NCBI GenBank assembly: GCA_025362155.1 | Contig: JANYHX010000292.1 | Coordinates: forward strand, 1-8,949 | Length of the DNA: 8,949 nt | Source of the DNA: Gallionella sp. | GTDB taxonomy: Bacteria > Pseudomonadota > Gammaproteobacteria > Burkholderiales > Gallionellaceae | Direction: 5' to 3' | Shown here: one piece after another, positions 5,073-8,949 of the stretch | How the letters are laid out: each line of letters begins with the position of its first letter | Position numbering within the stretch: position 1 is the first letter of the stretch | The notes under the pieces: model-generated | Told to the model about the DNA's origin: nothing | Database searches by the model: none | Seen by the model: only the letters and a program-made list of their open reading frames with translations | Made by a program: the position numbers and the translations under genes

Positions 5073-6590
5073 ATGTTGCTCTGGTTCGTCATCACCTACT
5101 GGATCATTTCTGTCGGGATCGGTCTGTATGCCGCCAGCCGCGTGCATAACACCCGCGACTTCGCCATTGCCGGGCGCGGCTTGCCTTTCTATATGGTCAC
5201 GGCGACGGTGTTCGCCACCTGGTTCGGCTCGGAAACCGTGCTCGGCATTCCCGCCACTTTTCTCAAGGAAGGGCTGCATGGTGTAGTGGCTGATCCGTTC
5301 GGCGCGTCGATGTGTCTGATTCTGGTGGGCCTGTTTTTCGCCGCCCCGTTGTATCGCATGAACCTGTTGACCATAGGCGACTTCTACAAGAAGAAATTTG
5401 GCCGCAGCGTCGAGGTGCTGACCACGATCGCCATCGTGATTTCCTACCTCGGCTGGGTGGGCGCGCAGATCACCGCACTCGGGCTGGTGTTCAACGTGGT
5501 ATCCGACGGCGAGATCAGCAAGCTCGCCGGGATGTGGATCGGCTCCAGCACCATACTTATCTACACCTTTTTCGGCGGCATGTGGGCGGTGGCGATCACC
5601 GACTTCCTGCAGATGATCATTATCGTCATTGGCATGTTGTACATCGGTGGATCGGTCAGCAATATGGTGGGCGGCGTGGGTGTGGTGGTCGAGCATGCGG
5701 CGCAGGCGGGCAAGTTTGATTTCTGGCCGAGGTTCGATGCCAAGGAGATCATCGCCTTCGCCGCCGCATGGGTGACCATGATGTTCGGCTCGATTCCACA
5801 GCAGGACGTGTTCCAGCGGGTGCAGTCATCCAAGACTGAGAAGATCGCGATCTGGGGGGCAGTATTCGGCGGCAGCCTGTATTTCGTGTTCGCCTTTGTG
5901 CCGATGTTCCTGGCTTATTCGGCGACCCTGATCGACCCGCAGATGGTGAGCGATTTGATCGACACCGATCCGCAGCTGATCTTGCCCACATTAGTGATGA
6001 AACATGCACCGTTGTTCGCGCAGGTGATGTTTTTCGGCGCGCTGCTTTCCGCCATCAAGAGCTGTGCCTCGGCGACGCTGTTGGCCCCCTCGGTCACCTT
6101 CAGCGAAAACATCCTCAAACCGATGCTGGGGCATAAATTGTCCGACCAGCAGATGCTGCATCTGATGCGCGGCGTGACCGTAGCGTTCACCATACTGGTT
6201 ACTATTTACGCGATGAATTCCAAGGCCAGCATTTTCAAAATGGTGGAAAACGCTTACCAGATCACGCTGGTCATGGCCTTTATTCCGCTGCTAGCGGGAA
6301 TATTCTGGAAACGTTCCACCACTCAGGGCGCATTGGCGGCAATCTTCTGCGGCCTGTCGGTGTGGCTCGCCATCCTGGTATTTGGGTCCAATGACCCGTT
6401 CGTTCCGGCACAGTTCGCCGGCCTGTTCGCCAGTGCGCTCGGCATGATAGTCGGCTCGCTCCTGCCCAACGTGATGGGCGGACATTTGCCGGAAGAACTC
6501 GAGCACGCCAAGCTGCATCACTTGGCCGCAAGTCATACCGGGCACGTGGCGGAACAGCCGCACCATCATCCGTCTAATAAACAAATTTAA
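5073..6590 (+). CDS. Sodium:solute symporter family transporter, substrate unknown
   Basis: This 505-residue inner-membrane protein has about 13 hydrophobic segments and belongs to the SSS (PutP/PanF-like) family, which couples solute entry to Na+. Family marks include YWIISVGIGLYAASR with DFAIAGRGLP at the N-terminus, ATWFGSETVLGIPATF, YLGWVGAQITALG, YTFFGGMWAVAITDFLQ, and PLLAGIFWKRSTTQGALAA near the C-terminus. The segment aligning with the sodium-site helix of PutP reads SAIKSCASATLLAPS, with Lys329 where most members have a hydrophobic residue before Ser-Thr. The C-terminal 38 residues carry nine histidines, including a HHH cluster at 497-499. GC is clearly higher than in the neighbours (77 of 120 bases at 5401-5520, against 28 of 60 in a stretch of the peroxiredoxin gene). 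The transported solute cannot be told from sequence, and proximity to phoBR is not evidence that it carries phosphate. Confidence 0.9.
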   Translation: MLLWFVITYWIISVGIGLYAASRVHNTRDFAIAGRGLPFYMVTATVFATWFGSETVLGIPATFLKEGLHGVVADPFGASMCLILVGLFFAAPLYRMNLLTIGDFYKKKFGRSVEVLTTIAIVISYLGWVGAQITALGLVFNVVSDGEISKLAGMWIGSSTILIYTFFGGMWAVAITDFLQMIIIVIGMLYIGGSVSNMVGGVGVVVEHAAQAGKFDFWPRFDAKEIIAFAAAWVTMMFGSIPQQDVFQRVQSSKTEKIAIWGAVFGGSLYFVFAFVPMFLAYSATLIDPQMVSDLIDTDPQLILPTLVMKHAPLFAQVMFFGALLSAIKSCASATLLAPSVTFSENILKPMLGHKLSDQQMLHLMRGVTVAFTILVTIYAMNSKASIFKMVENAYQITLVMAFIPLLAGIFWKRSTTQGALAAIFCGLSVWLAILVFGSNDPFVPAQFAGLFASALGMIVGSLLPNVMGGHLPEELEHAKLHHLAASHTGHVAEQPHHHPSNKQI

Positions 6591-6591
6591 T

Positions 6592-6620
6592 ATGTCATCT
6601 TCCTGTCATAAATTCTTCAT
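6592..6620 (+). promoter_or_regulatory. Pho box with three half-sites
   Basis: ATGTCAT (6592-6598), CTGTCAT (6603-6609) and TCTTCAT (6614-6620) recur at exactly 11-bp spacing, with 4-bp spacers (CTTC, AAAT). PhoB binds CTGTCAT-type direct repeats with this period. The central copy is perfect; the first matches 6/7 and the third 4/7. Placement just upstream of phoB implies autoregulation under phosphate starvation. No strong -10 follows, as is common for PhoB-activated promoters. Confidence 0.82.
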
Positions 6621-6644
6621 ACCCTTGCAACCTTCGACAAGGGT
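6621..6644 (+). repeat. Inverted repeat in the phoB leader
   Basis: ACCCTTG (6621-6627) and CAAGGGT (6638-6644) form a perfect 7-bp inverted repeat with a 10-bp loop. It lies between the Pho box and the GAGGA ribosome site. No T-tract follows, so it is not a terminator; it could be a leader hairpin or an operator. Its function is unknown. Confidence 0.5.
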
Positions 6645-6656
6645 TGAGGAAAAATA

Positions 6657-7349
6657 ATGAACGCGAAGATTTTGATTGTAGAAGATGAGCCAGCGATCCA
6701 GGAATTACTGGCTTTCAATGTGATGCAGGCGGGATTTCAGGCTTTGCGCGCTGAAGACGCAGATAGCGCGTGGCAACAGATACGCGGCAATGTACCGGAT
6801 TTGATTTTACTGGACTGGATGTTACCGAATATCAGCGGCGTGGTTTTGGCCAAACAGTTTCGTGCAGATACACGCACGCGCGACATTCCGATTATCATGC
6901 TGACCGCGCGCGGCGATGAACGTGACAAGATATTGGGATTGGAGTCCGGTGCGGACGACTACATTACCAAGCCGTTCTCGCCACGCGAGTTGATGGCACG
7001 GATACGCGCGGTGTTGCGCCGTCACCTTCCCGGTTTACCGGATGAAACGCTGTCAGCGGGGGGGTTGAAATTATTGCCTGCCTCGCATCGCGTAACGGCC
7101 AAAGGCATCGCTGTCGAACTAGGCCCTACGGAGTTTCGCTTGTTGCATTTTTTCATGACGCATGCCGAGCGTGTGTATAGCCGCACGCAATTGCTCGATC
7201 AGGTGTGGGGCACCCAGGTGTTCGTTGAGGAACGCACGGTGGATGTCCATATACGGCGTTTGCGTGCCGCGCTGGAGCCGGTCAAAATGGATAATATGAT
7301 TCAAACCGTACGCGGCAGTGGTTACCGTTTTTCGATTACGACTACTTAA
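6657..7349 (+). CDS. phoB: Phosphate regulon response regulator PhoB
   Basis: PhoB is phosphorylated by PhoR when phosphate is scarce and then binds Pho boxes to recruit sigma70 polymerase. The 230-residue protein has a receiver domain (about 3-120) with the acidic pair Asp10/Glu11, phosphoacceptor Asp53 in LILLDWMLP, Thr83 in MLTARGDE and Lys105 in [10 protein letters not shown], matching the E. coli numbering closely. A winged-helix output domain follows (about 130-228), with [13 protein letters not shown] and the recognition region [12 protein letters not shown], ending [15 protein letters not shown] lies 6 nt before the ATG. A Pho box sits upstream, and phoR follows after 25 nt, so the pair is likely an autoregulated operon. 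OmpR-family paralogues look similar, but length, sequence details and the PhoR partner make PhoB by far the best name. Confidence 0.95.
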   Translation: MNAKILIVEDEPAIQELLAFNVMQAGFQALRAEDADSAWQQIRGNVPDLILLDWMLPNISGVVLAKQFRADTRTRDIPIIMLTARGDERDKILGLESGADDYITKPFSPRELMARIRAVLRRHLPGLPDETLSAGGLKLLPASHRVTAKGIAVELGPTEFRLLHFFMTHAERVYSRTQLLDQVWGTQVFVEERTVDVHIRRLRAALEPVKMDNMIQTVRGSGYRFSITTT

Positions 7350-7359
7350 CCAGGATTTC

Positions 7360-7377
7360 GGGGGGATAATAATTTTG
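7360..7377 (+). promoter_or_regulatory. Ribosome-binding site and TTG start of phoR
   Basis: GGGGGGA (7360-7366) precedes TTG at 7375 with 8 nt between. The only in-frame standard alternative nearby is the GTG at 7318, which lies inside phoB and would add 19 residues unlike the PhoR N-terminus. The TTG choice gives a 431-residue product, the same length as E. coli PhoR. Confidence 0.75.
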
Positions 7378-8670
7378 CAGGATTTCTGGTTACGCGTAAG
7401 TTTGCCCGTGGTGTTCAGTACGCTGGCGGCGTTGTTTTTATGGGGCTTGTTCTCAGCCACACTCGCGTTATGGTTCATGGTGATTGTGCTGCTGATTGTG
7501 ATGGCCTATCGGGCGCGACAATTATTAAAGCTGGGAGAATGGTTGAACGATGCGCGTATTGAAACCATTCCCGAGGCGGGCGGAATCTGGGAAGAGGTAT
7601 TTTCCCAGCTCTACAAAATGGTCAAGGAGCATAACCAGACCAAACAGGAGCTGGCTGCCGAACTACATCACATCGAGCAAGCTACCGCCGCATTGCCGGA
7701 AGGCGTGGCGATTCTTAATGAAAGTCATCGCCTCGAGTGGTTCAACCCGCTGGCCCAACAGCATTTTGATCTGGATGCCAAGCACGACATCATGCAGGAC
7801 ATTACCTATCTGGTGCGCCAGCCGGAATTCATCGATTACCTCCATGAGTCGAATTTCAATGATCCCTTGATCATGATCCCCTCCCGCCATGATGATCTGG
7901 TGTTATCTATCAAGCTGATTCCTTACGGCGGCAACAAGCGCTTATTGATCAGCCGTGACATTACCCAATTCAAACGCATCGAAGCCATGCGCCGCGACTT
8001 TGTCGCGAATGTGTCGCACGAATTGCGCACACCATTAACGGTGGTGAGCGGGTTTGTTGAAAATCTGCAGGATATGCCCGACCTCAATCAGGATAGCGCC
8101 AAACGGGCTTTGCATTTGATGGCCGAGCAAACCCGGCGCATGGATAATCTGGTGGCGGATTTATTAACTCTGTCGCGGCTGGAAAATGAACAAAGCCCTT
8201 TGAATGAAGAGGCCGTGAATATTCAGGAGTTGTTCAAGGAAATTTATCAAGACGGAAAATCGCTCAGCGGAGAACGTCATCCCTTGCGTATGGAGATTGC
8301 CAGTTCTGCCAACCTGCTCGGCAACCGTGATGAACTGCATAGTGCATTCGGCAATCTCATCAGTAACGCAATCCGCTACACGCCGGAGGGCGGTGAAATT
8401 TTATTGCGCTGGTTCGAGCGTGGCGGTCAGCCGGTATTCGCAGTGCAAGACAGCGGCATTGGTATTGCCCCACAGCACATTCCGCGTCTTACCGAGCGCT
8501 TCTATCGCGTGGATCGTAGCCGCTCGCGCGAAACAGGAGGAACCGGCTTGGGGTTGGCAATCGTCAAACATATCGCAATGCGTCATCAGGCCAAGCTGGA
8601 GATTTCGAGTGAGGAAGGAAAAGGCAGTACCTTCGCGCTGATATTTCCGCTCAAGCGCTTATTGCCCTAG
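7375..8670 (+). CDS. phoR: Phosphate regulon sensor histidine kinase PhoR
   Basis: PhoR is the inner-membrane kinase/phosphatase of PhoB and senses phosphate status through the Pst transporter and PhoU. The 431-residue product has two closely spaced membrane helices (about 8-26 and 28-45) with no periplasmic domain, as in E. coli PhoR. A charged linker and a PAS domain follow (about 97-185, with LPEGVAILNESHRLEWFNPLA). The dimerisation/phosphoacceptor domain has His215 in NVSHELRTPLTVVSGF. The ATPase domain has an N box at 327-331 (NLISNAIRYTPEGG), G1 at 359 (DSGIGI) and G2 at 388-394 (GGTGLGL). All catalytic motifs are intact. The last 12 bases overlap the convergent gene. phoU and pst genes are not in the window. 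Confidence 0.95.
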   Translation: MQDFWLRVSLPVVFSTLAALFLWGLFSATLALWFMVIVLLIVMAYRARQLLKLGEWLNDARIETIPEAGGIWEEVFSQLYKMVKEHNQTKQELAAELHHIEQATAALPEGVAILNESHRLEWFNPLAQQHFDLDAKHDIMQDITYLVRQPEFIDYLHESNFNDPLIMIPSRHDDLVLSIKLIPYGGNKRLLISRDITQFKRIEAMRRDFVANVSHELRTPLTVVSGFVENLQDMPDLNQDSAKRALHLMAEQTRRMDNLVADLLTLSRLENEQSPLNEEAVNIQELFKEIYQDGKSLSGERHPLRMEIASSANLLGNRDELHSAFGNLISNAIRYTPEGGEILLRWFERGGQPVFAVQDSGIGIAPQHIPRLTERFYRVDRSRSRETGGTGLGLAIVKHIAMRHQAKLEISSEEGKGSTFALIFPLKRLLP

Positions 8671-8949
8671 CGTAAAGCTGACACGCTCGTAATCAATGCC
8701 GCGTTCCACGCTAAAGCCCATGGTTGCACTTTGTTTTTCACCATTCAGTTGCTGGATTTCTACCACTCGCCCCGGCTGAAACCAGTTGCGCGGCATGATC
8801 AGGCTGGGAGGACTGTGCAAGGCAGGTACGGCCTGCAACAGAACTCCCGGAGCTGTGTTATCCCCAGTGGTTGGATTTATATTGTGCATACGCAGACCAA
8901 TTGCATGAGCAATCCCCGGCAGATAACGTACGCCGATGCGCAGTTGTCC
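8659..8949 (-). CDS. Uncharacterised protein, C-terminal part only
   Basis: The frame is open from the window edge to a TAA at 8661-8659, giving the last 96 residues of a protein whose start lies outside. I do not recognise the family with confidence. The visible part is mainly beta-strand-like and hydrophilic, with GQLRIGVRYLPGIAHAIGLR, PSLIMPRNWFQPGRVVEI and GFSVERGIDYERVSFT. It has no membrane segment or cysteine, and the alternation of short hydrophobic strands suggests a small beta-barrel or PilZ-like fold (a weak guess). It converges on phoR, with the two coding ends overlapping by 12 bp and no terminator hairpin seen between. An internal ATG at 8889 is unlikely to be the real start, because the upstream codons are continuous in character with the rest. 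Confidence 0.62.
   Translation of the reverse strand, partial: GQLRIGVRYLPGIAHAIGLRMHNINPTTGDNTAPGVLLQAVPALHSPPSLIMPRNWFQPGRVVEIQQLNGEKQSATMGFSVERGIDYERVSFTLGQ

Noticed and set aside
5028..5696. A 222-codon minus-strand frame rich in His and Asp
   Set aside because: It is antisense to the symporter; its composition reflects the GC-rich codons of the opposite strand.
6621..6650. The phoB leader hairpin as a terminator of the symporter gene
   Set aside because: No T-tract follows the stem, and the hairpin lies within the phoB promoter and leader region.
1..8949. tRNA genes, CRISPR arrays, insertion sequences or phage attachment sites
   Set aside because: No cloverleaf or GTTCRANNC-type arm, no regularly spaced long repeats, no transposase and no flanking target duplications were seen.

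Overview
The window looks like ordinary chromosome from a betaproteobacterium, most likely of the Nitrosomonadales/Gallionellales type. This is judged from protein character, the zapB-zapA-6S RNA order and the E. coli-like PhoB/PhoR; no database search was possible. No tRNA, rRNA, CRISPR array, insertion sequence or phage gene was seen.

Left arm (1-1053, minus strand): a divisome-associated pair, a ZapB-like coiled-coil protein and ZapA with a 4-nt GTGA overlap, is followed by 6S RNA (ssrS) and then an EVE-domain gene that runs off the window. The 6S terminator ends only 12 nt before the EVE start. The zapB-like promoter places its predicted transcription start on the A of the ATG, so the mRNA may be leaderless.

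Vitamin B12 block (1145-4289, plus strand): a promoter, a canonical cobalamin riboswitch and a rho-independent terminator preceded by competing short hairpins lie upstream of btuB, a TonB-dependent outer-membrane receptor. An 84-nt gap then leads to a small membrane protein that matches BtuM, the solitary ECF-type S-component, with Cys77 where the family has its cobalt-ligating cysteine. Together they make a two-membrane B12 uptake module shut off by cobalamin, with no BtuCDF genes in view.

Middle (4292-6590): a typical 2-Cys peroxiredoxin forms a self-contained unit with its own promoter and a UUCG-loop terminator. Next is a sodium:solute symporter family transporter of unknown substrate, with its own extended -10 promoter, higher GC than its neighbours and a histidine-rich C-terminus.

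Right arm (6592-8949): phoB and phoR, the phosphate-starvation two-component system, sit behind three 7-bp Pho-box repeats spaced exactly 11 bp apart, which implies autoregulation. phoR probably starts at a TTG, giving 431 residues. A convergent, incomplete gene of unknown function overlaps the phoR 3' end by 12 bp.

The best candidates for follow-up are the attenuator-type B12 riboswitch driving btuB-btuM, the leaderless divisome gene, the 6S-EVE arrangement and the odd features of the symporter. I see no clearly undescribed multi-gene system here.
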